A DNA stretch of 64,000 bases from Cladopsammia gracilis (taxonomy: Eukaryota > Cnidaria > Anthozoa > Scleractinia > Dendrophylliidae). The translations under genes were made by a program, and so were the position numbers. Below, piece after piece: positions 12,626-27,210 of this stretch. The notes below the pieces were generated by a model. That model saw only the letters and a program-made list of their open reading frames with translations, ran no database searches and was not told the DNA's origin. The DNA is taken from contig JAJGOT010000020.1 of assembly GCA_022457155.1 (NCBI GenBank), forward strand, positions 685,001 through 749,000, read 5' to 3'. Position 1 is the stretch's first letter; the number at the start of each line of letters is the position of its first letter.

Positions 12626-13369
12626 GGGAGTGGTTTAGTTATGAAGCAAACGACTTGGGTTCGAGGCATACACCCTTCTGATCTTTTTCCTTCTTTTACT
12701 AAAAAAAGGGTCTTACTTTATGTTTAATGTTCAAGTGAAAGACAAAAGCCAGTTTGAGATCAGCTCTATTTTCGTTATTTCTCTGTAGGTGAATTGGGCC
12801 TACTTTAACCGCTTGCATGTGGTAATTTGATGTTAATTAGACTCGCTTATAAGCGAATCGGCTGAAATCTAAGCCACTTCGGGCGTTAATCCGCTGGCAA
12901 CTTGAAACTGGCATCTTTAGTTTAAAGAAGCAAAATTGAGGAAACCCACTTGCTGTCGATTCAAAGGGTGCAACTATGGTTTCATTTTCAAATATTCCAC
13001 TCGATACTAGCTATGAAACTCGCCATGCCTTTTGTTCAAAAGAGGATAAAGGGGAAGAGATGGCATTACCTTATACACGCCCTACTCCACAGGTAATCCG
13101 TCTCTTCCCCTGTATCCTCTCTTGCTTTTGTTTCAATCGTCGGCATGCGATCCATTAGTCGATAACAATAATCAGGAATTTCGATTGTTGAATTTAAGAC
13201 ATCGTCTTTAATGTATCTAAATTTTTTTTTATTTAACAAAACAACGACATTTGTCAGTTTCAGTTCCTTTCAGAAAATATTTATATCCTACAAAGACGAT
13301 TTTAAACATCAGTACATTAACATGGTGTATGAGGCAACTCTTGTTCAGTGTCATTTCAGTATTGTTCCT

Positions 13370-15280
13370 CTAAAGGGGATAGTATCTCGTAATCATCGCA
13401 ATTACGTTCACGAAAACAGTGTCAAGGCCTCTCCAGTCCCTCCACATTTGTTCATTTAAAAAGTCTTGCAGGGCCGCCCTACGGATCCCTTTTTCTCTTT
13501 TAACAAAATACTTCAGTCTGGACCATGCCGATTCTATTTCCTGTGTGTGTATTCCAGTTAGAGGATCCACAAAGTTGTCACGATGCACGACAGTCCTGTG
13601 GATTCTAACGTTGGGAACGTGTCTCTCCAAATGCCTGTATGCCCCCCAGTCATCTGTGTGCACTTCTGATCGAGGAAGGAGGACCCTCTGCAGAATCCGT
13701 GTGAGTGTGGCTCTGTTCCTTCTGCGCACGACTTGGTAGTAACCTCGACAGGGGCTATGCTCTGTCGAGATTACTCCAAAGACCCACTGACTGTTTCGTG
13801 CTCTTCTTCCCCTTTGGTGCTGTAAGACAATTATAATATATGTAAATCAATTGATGTGGCGGGGAGGGGGATAAAATATATAATGGTGCTCACACGTTTC
13901 CTTCACATCAGAAGCCTCAGCAATTTTAAAAGTGTAATACGTTTTAGTCACCCTAAACAAGACCACTAAACGTGGTCGAAATATAGGTGTTTAATATATT
14001 TAATATATTTGAAAGTTAACTAATAAAAACATCTGGTATCTGTACCTTCGACTTATGCGCAAACTGACTTTCGTCACACTTGACTACATATCGAGGTCCT
14101 CCGAATGGGATCACGGGTCTGTCATGTAGGTCCCGTCCACAATAGCATCTTAGGACAGCGTAGATGTTCCCTACAGTTTTCTTTGACAAACTTAAATAGC
14201 CTGCGACAGTCGCTCGTAGTTCCCTACGGCTCCATAGATAAAGGCACAATAACAGTTTCCCCAAGGGAATTCTTGGAAACTCTGCGAAAAAACTTCCAGT
14301 TCGCAGTGATTTTTTTTTGTGACACGTTTGACACCTCCTGTAAAAGAAAAATAACAAATTTGAGTGATAGCACGAGCGCTTGTTCCCGGGGAGAGGATGG
14401 CACCCATAAAAAAGTGGACCAGTGCCCGTAGTACATTTCCGGTTTCAAAATTTGTATATTTGTCCCGCTTAGACCCGCTTATTGGGGTTAATTTCAAAAC
14501 TGACCGTCGTTAGACTTATCTAGATACCTTTTGAGATACTGAACCGAAAAAATATGCCAGAATATGACGTGTGTTGTTTTAGCATCGTTATGGTAGGGTA
14601 CGGTGTCTTTCCAAAATATCCTACGAGCACCCCCGCCATTTATATATAAAGATCCCAAACCCCTCCCCGAGGTACTTGTCTCATTCGTAACCCCCGGAGG
14701 GTATTCCCGAAAATTTGAGTGGGGGTACAAATTGTAATGATAATGCTGCGAGCAGATGCTGGGCAGTAAAACATAACGGAAACAGTAAATTTACATACCG
14801 ATTTTGATAATTTCATAAATTTATTTATTGGGTTTTAAAACCCTATATATTATATAAGGGAGTACCCCCCCCCCCCCCACACACCCCCTTTTACCGGGTT
14901 CGTAACACTTCTGAGTTTTTTTATTTATAAAAATTACTGACTCGCCCCATTACGTCTTGGCAAGACGCGGGAGACTAGCGCGGGAGATAGACGCGGAACG
15001 AGAGAGCCCGAAGAGTCACGAGGAGTTGAATTTGTGATCCTCACAGTGTGCTTTTTAGCTCCTGGTTGATTATATGTTCCGGGTGTGTTGGATCGAATTC
15101 TTTCAAGTATACATACCATAAATATCCATCAACATGATCCTGGTTCCTCCGCGTCAGTTCCATTCCTTGATTGCAAGGAATGCATTGGAGTGGATTGGCA
15201 AGACAATTTTGTCGCTGCAGCCAACGAATTAACATTAATACGGGACCATTTGAGAGAGTTGATACATCTTGAAGATCCAT
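13370..15280 (-). CDS. Merlin-superfamily DNA transposase, 3 exons, apparently intact
   Basis: Exons are 15280-15117, 14337-14046 and 13819-13370 on the minus strand. Phases match exactly (TG|G makes Trp55; the second junction is phase 0), giving 301 residues and a TAG stop. An N-terminal zinc ribbon is visible (C33, C36, C57, C60), with the DGYLW then RCQTC pattern typical of IS1016/IS1595-like proteins. The ISXO2-like catalytic core follows: D143 in KCDESQF, D208 in HTDDWGAY and E248 in QEIESAW. Length is normal for Merlin transposases. No frameshift or stop is present. Terminal inverted repeats were not recognised, so it could be an active element, a recently immobilised copy or a domesticated gene. 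It is transcribed away from the UBX gene, whose ATG lies 206 bp from its own. Confidence 0.85.
14863..14888 (+). repeat. poly(C) tract in Merlin intron 1
   Basis: A C run then ACACACCCCC. The intron between Merlin exons 1 and 2 (14338-15116) holds nothing else recognised. Confidence 0.85.
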
Positions 15281-15486
15281 GACGCAAAAGAAGAAAGATC
15301 GATTGTGCAGTGTAATTAGGCCTAATTTCCACGTAATTTCCTGTCATTTCCTTTTTTGGATAGGAGAACATACAATGAGTCATTGATAAGCTGTGAAATG
15401 ATGCGTTCCACGTGTATTTTCACTTTTTGTTGTCCACGGCCGGAGATCACATTGTAATCGTCTTTGATTTTCTACTCGCTTTTACC

Positions 15487-18400
15487 ATGTCTGCGACTGG
15501 ACAATCCTCACAGCGACCGAAAACAAGATCTAGGAGTCTAAAAAGGACTTTCGTCTTTCTGCGCCAGGATGACTCCTTGCGGGCTCCCCGTGCGTCTACG
15601 TTGAAGATGTTACAACAAAGTGGGAGGGTAAAAGAGATCGAGTTTTTGAACAACGCGACCAGTGAGCATGTCGGAGAACTACTGCAGAATGTATTTCCAA
15701 ATTTCTTAAACAGATCAAATCTTCCCAGGTAAGGTTTTAAAAGGTTAATAGGCGGTTTGTTTTCATTGAACTGAACTCTTTTAGTTACAAAACAAGAAGA
15801 GAACGCTCCAGACGCGTTCCTGGCCCAGTTGATCTGGAGCTTGTCAATGCAATAACACAAGACCGACGCCAGTAAGCATTCGTGGTCTAAATGTTTCACA
15901 ATGCAATTTTGTCCATTCCCAGTGGTTGTTTGAACTTTTTAAGTGGTAGGTTCTACTACTATTGAAATTAATTGCTATTGAAATTGATTGAGTCATTCAG
16001 CTGAAACCGATTGCACACTTTAGTTTATAAACCGTGACGTTCTGTGTTTCCACTCTTTTTTTTATTTTAGATTAACATACTATAAAACAGTAGGAAACAC
16101 TAGTGTTCTCGGTGTGGCGGGTTCTGTGGATTCAATGTGCGGCGACACGCTGAAACTTCTTTTTAAATACCGAGGAAAGGTTTACATTCAGTTATCGCAA
16201 GGTGAGTCAGTTTTTCCTGGAGCGTTTTCATAGTGCTTCCGATGTCAAACGAGTATACTTAAGTGCGTGGCTGTATTCGCGGGCTGGTCTGGTATTGTAA
16301 ATCGCTTCGACTCTGTCGATGAAGTTCTCATTGCTGTATTAGTCCTTCGTTTTCGAGAGAAGAGATCAGTCACCTTTTTTGTGATCGTTTTTATAAGCTT
16401 TGGAGATCGAGAGACCAAACGCGTTATAGCGGCGTCACAAAGACTGAATTGACTAACTTGCCAACCTGTTATTGCTAAATCAGTTTAATAGTCCGCGCCA
16501 ACGACCAGTTGTTTGTGTTTCCTTGCTTTGCTGGTCGAAGATCGAGGACACGCGAGAACTTGTGCAACGAGATGTTCGCGCGAGGATAGCTTATGTGCCG
16601 CGCCTTTTTTTACGTGCCCGTGCTTAGTTTATGCTTAGCCTTATTTTTTTTAATATTTCAACTTTCCATGTACCTCTTCCTACTATTAAGTATTTCCTAT
16701 TATTCTTTAAATGACCTTCACATTTAAGATGCTTCGATTGTAAAAGTTGTCAAGCTTATGAGCTTAGTTACATGTAGCTCAAGACTTGCGTTGGTTAATT
16801 TGCTTTCATTAATTTTAGCATACATCGTGAACTAAAGATTTTTATCTTATAAGTCTTATTCCTTCCTACAAAACAGGCTCTGATGTTTCCAACAGGAACA
16901 ATGGTGCATCCATTTCTCAGACAGGATCTTTGCACTCGCAAGGTAAATGTAGTCTCTTACCAATCAGTTCTTCAGTTTCAATAAGTTCATTGAATACAGT
17001 AAAAACCCGCAAGTAAGAACCTGAAAATTAAGAACCTGTTAGCCTCAAATTTGTCATTTATACCCCCTATAAACAAGAACCTATTTAGCCTAGAAAATGA
17101 AAAACAGGTTCTTATTTTCAAAAATCATCATTTTGTGATGCAGAGCTGGGTAAGAATCCTGTTTGGAAAAATAGGAGCTTGCCATTGCTGTGCAGATAAA
17201 TCAATGAATGTAATAGGGTGTTGTTGAGGGGGGTGGGGGTGGGGGTTGACTGAAAAATGGTCTGATTACCATTTTATCTTCTAGCTGGATTTTATTTGTT
17301 GTTACACAGAAATAAGAACCTATTTAAGAACCTAGATAGCCTAAAATTGTGTTAACTACCATTTAAACAAGAACCTGTTTAGGCTAACTCTAAAAATGTA
17401 GGTTCTTACTTGTGGGTTTTTACTGTAATTTAGATTACTAATAATGGCTCTGACTAAGTCTCCAGTGATTCTTTGTGTATTGAACATTAAGCCTTGTAAT
17501 TATTAATATTAAGGTCATGTACCGAGCGTTAATTAAGGATTTTGAGCATTTTTTTCTCTGTTTGCTCTTGTTGAAATCACAAATCAACACCATGCATATA
17601 TTTTATGAAACTCGCTGTTATTGATGATAATTTCAAAAATAATTTTACACCATGCAAATGAATTTGGGATGGGGGCTGTAATTATCTAGGTCTACCTGTT
17701 CCATGACAGCAGGGATGAGCATTAATGTTTCATATGCACTCATTCCCACTATCTGAGGATGGGAAAAGGGAATGGTTTGGAAACAAATAAGCGCAATGTG
17801 TATGTACAGTACTTTTACCCAGGGTACTGAGATTAGCTTGAGACATGCTTTCTTGTGAGCATTCTGATATATAGAAATGTAAAATCAAGCAGGTTATGAC
17901 TGAAAGATTAACAATGCTCACATTAATTGATATGAGACGTACATGTAGGTGATGTCAGTGATCGTTCTTTATACCAATAATCACCTATCAATTATTGCAC
18001 GTACCTTCTTTTTAATTACCCTATGTGACTGAGGCCTCACTGACATTTCTCTATTAAATTTTATATTTTACATTACTATATCTCAGGCAAGCATGCCAAC
18101 CCAACCCTTTCTCCCAAAGGGAGTCTATTGATACGGTTTCAATGTCACATGCAGTCTAGTCTAACCTGACTCAAGAAGCTTGTTTGCCCAAGAAGCTTGT
18201 CGTGTGCTTATTGAGAGTGTGATTTGCATCGTCAGGTCTCCTGATCTGAATCTGTCTTTAAAAATCATTCATGGTACCTTTACCTTTTTTTCGACCTTAA
18301 ACCAACTTAAAGAGTGTGAACTTTATCTGTAATGAATCATCTCTTTTTGCCATCATCATGGATTACATGTAGCGAGGATGATCCTGTCTAATTTGGGGTT

Positions 18401-21400
18401 ACCCGCAAGCTAGAAAGTTTGAGTTGTGGATGGGAATTTAATGGTTGGAAGTAGCCTATCCACTAAACACCAACAGTACACTGAACTGAATCCATTCATG
18501 TGCAAGGTTTGCATTTATCGTGATTTTCCAGATGAAGACAGTGATAACAGTGGTGACGATGATGAAAGCAGTAGAGAAGAGAGTGACCAAAGTAGTGAAG
18601 GAGACAGTGATAAAAGCAGTGAAGGGGACAGTGATGAAAGCAGTGAGGGGGGCAGTGATGAAAGCAGCAAGGAGAGTGAGGAAAACAATGAAAATGAGGG
18701 GCATGTGCAGAGTGAGGATCAGAGTGATGGGGAGCACGAGGAACAAAATGGTGGGAACACAGAGGAGGAAAGCAGTGCAGAGGAGAACCAGATTGATGAT
18801 GATGAGGATGATGATTTATTGCTAGGAATTCCTGGTAAGTGTTAATTTATAAGGAAAGTATTTTTTCTCGGTGATCATGACAAATTAAATACTGCAATTT
18901 GATATGAAAAACACACTAATCCATTATAATTATTATGACTAGTGATACAGTTATATTATGTAAGTATTGGTTGTTGGCGTTAATTACCGATGCCATCAAT
19001 ATTATTGATGCCAAGAAATAGATATAACCATAGTCTCATGTTTGCTAATGCAGCAGTGAAGCAGAGTTTAATTTGATTATTTCAAATATGAACATTTTTT
19101 TTCTTCTTCTTGATAAACCATAAGCTGGAGTCATAGTGCCAGACCTGAGTCCTGTTGGAATCATTGACAGGAATTTAAAAGGTACATGTATATCAATAGA
19201 TTAGCAAAAACATTATTCTTACTATTAATTTTAACCCATATAGTTTACAGACAGCAAAAAGACAGATAGAAAAGCCAACTGGTCAGCAATACCTGTTCCA
19301 TTTTCTAATTTTGAAACCACAATATAATATATATTGTAACCCCCTTTTGTCTGAGAGTACTTAATGAAACTGTAACAATTGAAGGATTAAATACAAAATT
19401 GGAACCACAACATATATCAGTTGTGATATTAAGGTGCATGTATAGAGGATATTACATGGCCGCGCGAAGATACGAAATTTCTCTTCGAGTGTTGTAAAAT
19501 ATTTTAGAGTGAGCGCAGCGAACGAGTGAAATATTTTTAAACACGAGAAGAGAAATTTCGTATCTTCAAGCGGCCATGTAATGTTCTGTTTATTATATAA
19601 ACACCAATGAAATCAAACCATTTCACTTTAATATTTTTTTGAAGTCCTAAAGTAGAACAACGTGTCAACGGTGATCTTTTCACGTGTGAAGATAACATGT
19701 TATTCTCACGTGTGAAGATATGATGTTTACGCGCGAAAGCTCACCTGGTATTTCATTGGTGTTTATATAATAAATATAAGATATTTCAAGTTAGAATTTT
19801 TTTTCACCTATATATACCAGTATGTGTATCTACATGTTTGGTGTATTAAATCCTAAAATTTGGTTTTTAATCTGTAAATTCAATTTAGTTCCCAACAATG
19901 AAATTGACAGGACTTATGAAGTCCTTTTGTGTGAGGAAATCTTGCGTGAAGTTGGAGGAGGAAGCAGCACACTGCCAATCTTTTTAAATTTAACATTTGA
20001 AGAGGTATGGATGTGATGCAAACTTAATATCAATGCATTTATTGGTCTGTATGTCGCTATGGTTGTCATGATCCTACAAGGTGCTAGTCCAATATTATTG
20101 TGAGAATGTGCTGAAGTGAATTTAATGTCAGCAGCACCTACGGACGTAGGTTCCAGGTGTGTCAGTTGAAAGAGTTTCCTTCTATAATTAATGTTATTAA
20201 ACACTGAAAGACAATGTTTTGAAAGCACATTTTTTCCGTGGAAAACTAACAAAGCCGCTAGGAAATGCTGAGTAGCTAGCTACATGTAGAAATAAAAAAG
20301 GGTTTGAGGGATGTAATATAATATTACCGGTGCCAAAATATATTATTATACCTTTGTTTGTTAATTTGAAACTATTGACTTTTTACATCCATCCAGATGT
20401 GCCACCAAGCACGGAAAGATGGCAAACTGGTGGTTTTGAGTGTGTTGAAGGAAGGTGATACTAACCTTCAGCATATAAACAGGTAATGGTCTCCCTGTTA
20501 ACAAGAATAAAAATAACTGCCACTGATCTGATCAAACCCAACTTGAGGGTTTTGAGATTTTTGAACATTCATAACATATAGTTTAATTTTCTTTTGTTCT
20601 ACGGTGCAGGTATAATTTTTTCCTTGTTAAAAAAGGTTCCCTACGGTTTGATTTTTGTTTTAACTGTCTCAAGGTGATGGTTAAAACCTCAAAGAAAGTT
20701 GTTATGAAACATAATCAAGACTATGAATAGAGATTACATGTATCTTAATGTAAATTGCAAACATGAAAGTAGCCAGTCTTTCTGAAGTAATGTTTTGAAC
20801 GCTTTGTTCTGAAAGGAATTACGAGTGGCCTTTCAAGAAGGCTTTCCACTATGAAATCTGGGTTGCCCAGCATCTAAACATTATGTAGAAAATAAACATT
20901 TTTGTTTGTCCATCAAAAGACAAAAACTAGTCTACCGAGGCCTCTGGGTGCTGCTAGAGTAGACAGCCCTAGTTTTTGTAAAGCACAATAGGACCTTAAA
21001 TTGCATCATAAAAAAGACAAAGTGCACAATTGGACATCAGCAATTAAAGAAAAATTCAGCACAAAAATCACAATAGATAATTATCACAATTTAAAGACAA
21101 TAATGATAATTATGCATGATATAATTTTAAAATATATGATTGTACATATCTCTCCTACTCAGGCTTCTATCATCACTGGGCGATCGGGAATGGCCCATAT
21201 ATTTCTGGATTGCCATATCGGGGTCAAGAAGTGGGAGACAAGGTACAGTGAACATAATTAAACAACTGCCTTGCTTAGGTGGAAGGGTGTTAGCTGGATA
21301 ACCCATTCCATGGCTAAAAAATCCCCGCAACGATGGACCTGTCACATCGGGTAAACAATGAAACAAGGAACTGGGTAACTAAAAGAGAGAAGAAGCTCCA

Positions 21401-24400
21401 CCAAAAAATGTAGAACAACAATACCACAAACTACTAACTACAGTAAACCGAATTGCTAAATGTAAAATACATGTGGACTAAAGCTACATGCTACAAAATC
21501 ATGTATTGGTGGCCTGTTATGATAGCTTATGGGCTGAACTGCTGTCTTGTTGTTATTTACTTGCTGGAATGGTTAAATATTTAATATGTACATGTAATTG
21601 CATAAAATTATTTGGCTGTTTTTATTTATAGCAATCATGCTCATGTAAATGTAAAATGTATATTTTTTCTTTTGACAATGTTTCTAGTTCTGGAAAAATA
21701 TGGTTCAGATGGCAATGAACTTTTTGTTTTATCACCAACATTTAAAAATCATCCCATCCTGGTGGAACGATATTCTGGTAGGTTTTTATGAACATGTTAA
21801 ATTTAATAAGGTTCAACACTATCATCATATCATATCATTTTGCATGTGCATTTATTTTAAATCACATCACTCTTTTTAATCTTCTATTCATTTTATATTC
21901 CCCCAACTCCCTGAGATGTGCCAGTACATGTAATTGCTAAAATCTCAAAATATTGCAAGCACAGTTGCCCAAAATTAATCCAGTATAATAACGTTTGTCA
22001 TACAAGGCTGTGCTCTAAGACGAATCACAGGAAATTGGAAATCAGGGTGCCCCTTACTTAAAAAATAGACTTATCTAGTTGCCCGCAGAAGACTAAAGTA
22101 ATTCCACCAGTGCATACATGTATAAAGCCCCTGGGTACTGATAGAGCACAGCCTCGGCATACAATGTACTATGTATGTGCATATGTGCTTGGAGTGTTTC
22201 CAATTAAAATATAATATAAGCCACAAAATTATAAATTACTGGTAAATTGTATATTAATTCCTTTATTGAATTTTCACAGGTCACATTCTTCAGAATACAC
22301 AAGCCGATGATTTGGTTAAAACGATAAAACATGCCCAGAAAGTTCAACTTTCTTTTAATAGTAATTGGTAAGTCCTAGCTACATGTACATTGTAGTAATC
22401 TGCAATAATTATTATGGTACAAATTTCCAAAAACTTGATAAAAGCAGGTGTTTTCAGTATAATTTTTAATAATATTAATAAAACACTTCTCCCTATGTAT
22501 TATGTTAAGGCAACTATTATCCATTGTTGATTCTTTTGGAGTGTACAAATATTTGAGAGCCATTGACAGTCACTAAGTAAGTTATAGCTAATTGAATGTA
22601 CATATTACCCTTTATATAATTTGTAATTCTATTCTAAAAATAAGAGACAGTTTCAAGCAAGTAGTAAGCATCTACAGGAAGAGGGCAGTTATTTAAGAAT
22701 TTAGATATTAATATCACTTGATTATTATTTTCTCTGAAAAGGAAAGAAACCAATGAAGAAACCAGCAAAGAACAGGTGATAAAATGTTTTTGTTTGATCT
22801 ATTTAAACAAACCCAATGACTACTGAGTTTGAAAGCTGTTGGCAAAAAAGGAATTTCAATATGCATGGGCTGTGCATGGGCGGCACGGTGGTCTAGTGGT
22901 TAGCGCGTCGAACTTTCAACCTGAAGGTCGGTGGTTCGAAGCCTGGTCTCTGCCGTCGTGTTGTTTCCTTAGACAAGATACTTTACTCCACACTGTCTCT
23001 CTCCACCCAGGTGTATAAATGGGTACCGGCGACAAAATGCTGGGGGTAACCCTGCGATGGACTAGCATCCCATCCAGGGGGGAGTAGCAATATTCCCAGT
23101 CTCTTCATGCTATAGAAACCGGATTTAAGCTCTGGCCGTTGTGAGCCTTCCGGCTCGGGTGCACGACTTTACTTTACTTTTATGGGCTGGGCATAACTTA
23201 TAAGTCAAATTGGCTGGCTGTGATAGATTGAAACACATTGCTGTCTGTAGACACTGTCACTATGTTTTACTCCACACTTACACTGACCTCTTGGTTTCAA
23301 AAAGTACAGTTTTGAATCAATTGATACAGTATAGTCAATTAATGTTTATATGTCACTTGAAAGCAAGCTTCATTTGTTTATTTGTTTTTTTTTAACAGGA
23401 GCCAGTGGCTGATTTTGAAGATGATCATGACAGTGACAGACAACAGGTAATACTTAATGCAATCAGTTTATATTGTGTCTCACAACACAACAAAAGAGAC
23501 CTTACCACACTTTCTACAGATGAAATTCTACAAAAGCTTCAAACACTTGAAATATTAAATTTTAACATACCAGGTATTAAAATTAATGAAAAGTTGGCCA
23601 AAAAAAACCAGACAAAAACAGACACAGAGGCTGTGTGTGACATTCACATGGGTGACCTACAATCATAGGCGTACGAGGAGGAGGGGCTGGGGGGGGGGGG
23701 GGGCAGCCAGTTGTAAAAAATATAGCATTATTCGGGCAAAACTGGTTGACTATTCAGGCACCACAGGTACAGAAAAATTACTGAATTATTTTGTTATTCA
23801 ATGTCTTAAATTAATTGTTTTTATTTCATAACTCATATTACCCCACTTAACTTTCTAATCGAGCTCTATACTACATCGATCATGTCATTGATGTGATAGC
23901 TTCATAAGATGCTAACTGCGTGAGCAGACATAGGCCCTATTTACATGGAAAGAGGATGATCCTATTGTTAGGATCATCTAAGCGCAACATATTTTCAACT
24001 TTCAGTTTACATACATTTGGCCCTAGCGCTAAGATCATCCTAGCACTAGGTTCATCCTATCTGAGAGGTAGGATGATCCCAGCACTAGGATCATCGAAGC
24101 TCCATGTAAACGGCCTCGGGAGCCCCAGGGTTATCTTTGCTTTTGTTATTGTCGCCCGCTGTCTTGCTTTGCAACCGCGCCGAACTCATAGGTACTGGGG
24201 ATATCCTGATGAATTTTTCACGTAAACCAAATGAAAAGTTGATCCTGGATGCCGCATCATCCTAGCGCTAGGATCATCCTCTTTCCATGTAAATACGGCC
24301 ATATAACGACAAATTTGCGTATGGTCGCCAAGGGTGTGTGTGGCTCCACCGCGGTCAAATGTCTGACGCATTTTTCGTTTTATTTAGTGGGATTTTATTA

Positions 24401-27133
24401 AATATTAAATGGAAATATGTGTAAGGATGTATAGAAAAAATTAGTTGACGTAACTATCTTTTAATTTTTCTCAAAATAATGATCTTCAGCTTGAGCTTAT
24501 TGACAGTGTATTGGCAGTATATTAAACTTTAAACATTGAAAATGACAACTTAACTTTTTAAATACTTTGCTTAACTATTGCAAATTTCTCTCGTTTGACC
24601 GCGGTTAAATGTGTGGTTGGTATCTGGTCGTTCAAAGTATGTTTTCGTCAAAGTCTCGTAAAATATCTTATCGGCACCGTGTGAAGTGCGAAGAATGCGA
24701 GATGTAGAAACTGATTCTCGCATCGTTCACAGCGGTAGAAAAGTAAAATGTCAGTAAGTGCCAGAATCATATCATCATGACGAATAAACATGACGTCACG
24801 AGTTTCATTAGGGCAAATTAATTTCACCCCCCCCCCCCCCCCCCGACAAAAATTTTCCCATACGCCAATGCCTACAATGTAGCAGAGAGCAGAGTTGGTG
24901 ATCTACCTTACATGTACAACTGTAGTAGAACTACTTGTGATATAGTTGGCTTAAAATTACGAAACTATAAGGGGCAGACCCGGGTAAACCTGACAAAGAA
25001 GAAAAGTTGGGAAAACTGTAGTTGTAGCATGCAGTAGATGTGCTGTGGATCTTATTTTGCTGATTTTGTCTTTATCGAGGAGAAGGAAATGGAGAAGGAG
25101 AAGGAGAAGGAAAAGGGGATCGAGAAGGAGCAAGATGCAAAGGAGAAGGAGAAGGAGCTGACAAAGGAGAAGGATAAGGAGCTGGCAAAGGAGAAGGAGA
25201 AGAAGCTGGAGCTGGCAAAGGAGAAGGACCTGGAGCTGGAGCTGGCAAATGAGAAGGAGAAGGAGCTGGAGCTGGAGCTGGCGAAGGAGAAGGAGCTGGA
25301 GCTGGAGCTGGCGAAGGAGAAGGAGCTGGAGCTGGAGCTGGCGAAGGAGAAGGAGCTGGAGCTGGCGAAGGAGAAGGAGAAGGAGAAGGAGCTGGAGCTG
25401 GCAAAGGAGAAGGAGAAGAAGCTGGGGCTGGCAAATGAGAAGGAGAAGGAGCTGGAGCTGGCGAAAGAGAAGGAGCTGGCAAAAGAGAAAGAGAAGCAGA
25501 AGGAGAAGGAAAAGGAGCTGGCAAAAGAGAAAGAGAAGCAGAAGGAGAAGGAGCTGGCAAAAGAGAAAGAGAAGCAGAAGGAAAAGGAAAAGGAGAAGGA
25601 GCTGGAAAAAGAGAAAGAGAAGCAGAAGGAAAAGGAGAAGGAGCTGGCAAAAGAGAAAGAGAAGCAGAAGGAGAAGGGGAAGGAGCTGGCAAAAGAGAAA
25701 GATAAGCAGAAAGAAAAGGAGAAGGAGCTGGCAAAAGAGAAAGAGAAGCAGAAGGAGAAGGAGAAGGAGAAGGAGCTGGCAAAAGAGAAAGAGAAGCAGA
25801 AGGAAAAGGAGAAGGAGCTGGCAAAAGAGAAAGAGAAGCAGAAGGAGAAGGAGAAGGAGCTGGCAAAAGAGAAAGAGAAGCAGAAGGAGAAGGAGAAGGA
25901 GAAGGAGGTGGCAAAGAAGAAGGAGAAGGCAAAAAAGAAGGAGAAGGAGCTGGCGAAGGAGAAGGAAAAGGAGCTGGCGAAGAAGAAGGAGGACAAGCAT
26001 AAAGAGAGGGAGCTGGAGAAGGAGAAGGAAAAGGAGAAAATGAAAGATCAGACCAAGGATAATGAAATGAAGGTACCATTAATTTGCATTGGAATAATTT
26101 TTTATGTTTGTTACACCCATAAAATACAGTACTACTACCCCAGGGTCACAGGGTCACATTGAAAGGCACCAATGAACAAGATATGCAACACTCAATATGA
26201 TGAGTTGTGTGGTGTTGTAGTTTAATTCACAAAGTGTTTTGTGATTGTTTAAAGGATGACTAGAGTGTAGAAAAATAATGTAGTGATATTGTCTGTTCAT
26301 CAGATAAGAGAGGCAAGAAAGCGTAGAATGACTAGAGAAACCTAGTGAGGAAGAAGAATATTTTAGAATCATTCTTCGCCATCAAGGTGGTGTAGTAATG
26401 GGGCGACGATTCGACAAGGCTGCCCTCTTCCAGGTAAACATGAACTTTACACATCAATTTTGTTACTTTGGAACAAATTACTAATTAACATAATTTATTT
26501 TTAATAGGAGGTGTATGACTGGGCAGGAGCCCAGGAGACAACACCTCTTCATTTCACCATTGAAAATGGAAGGGATGTGATGCAGCACAATTATCCATTG
26601 AAAACCCACCAAATATGTGACATTTGTGAGAGAGTAAGTGATTTAATAAATTAAAAGTACTAAGAATACTAGGAACCAAACAAGACTGCCTTACTATGGA
26701 AATTTTAGTAAAAAAATATTCAGTTTAAAAAAAAAACAGTCTCAGATAAACAAAATTATTACATGACTGGGAAAAAAATCGAGAAAGCAATGTTTAACTG
26801 AATATTTATTATGTGATAAACAATAACTCTCTTTCGCAGCCATTATTTTCATGAAACATGAAAGGCACAAGTACTTATATAATACGTGTAACTTGATATT
26901 TTTGCAATTCTCTGATGTGTGACCCGCCTAAAGCTTTCCACAGCTTCTCTTTGACTGGTATTTAAAAAATGTTTTTTCCTTTAATTCCTGCAGGATGAGA
27001 AGGAAATAACATCATTGCTGGGTGCACAGGTGAGGGAAAAAATTGTAAATTGCAATCAACAAATCAAATTAGTGCATGCCCTTGTATATGATATATATGT
27101 ATATGAATATGTACATGTATGTATATATGTATA

Positions 27134-27210
<77 letters not shown>

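Noticed and set aside
15085..15282. Plus-strand 65-codon frame ending HLREL
   Set aside because: The opposite strand holds the N-terminal zinc-ribbon exon of the Merlin transposase with exact splice phase, so this frame is a shadow.
24957..26079. Long Leu-, Ser/Phe- and Pro/Ser-rich frames on the minus strand and an Arg/Trp-rich plus frame
   Set aside because: They mirror the Lys/Glu coding repeat in other frames; only the Lys/Glu frame fits the neighbouring exons.
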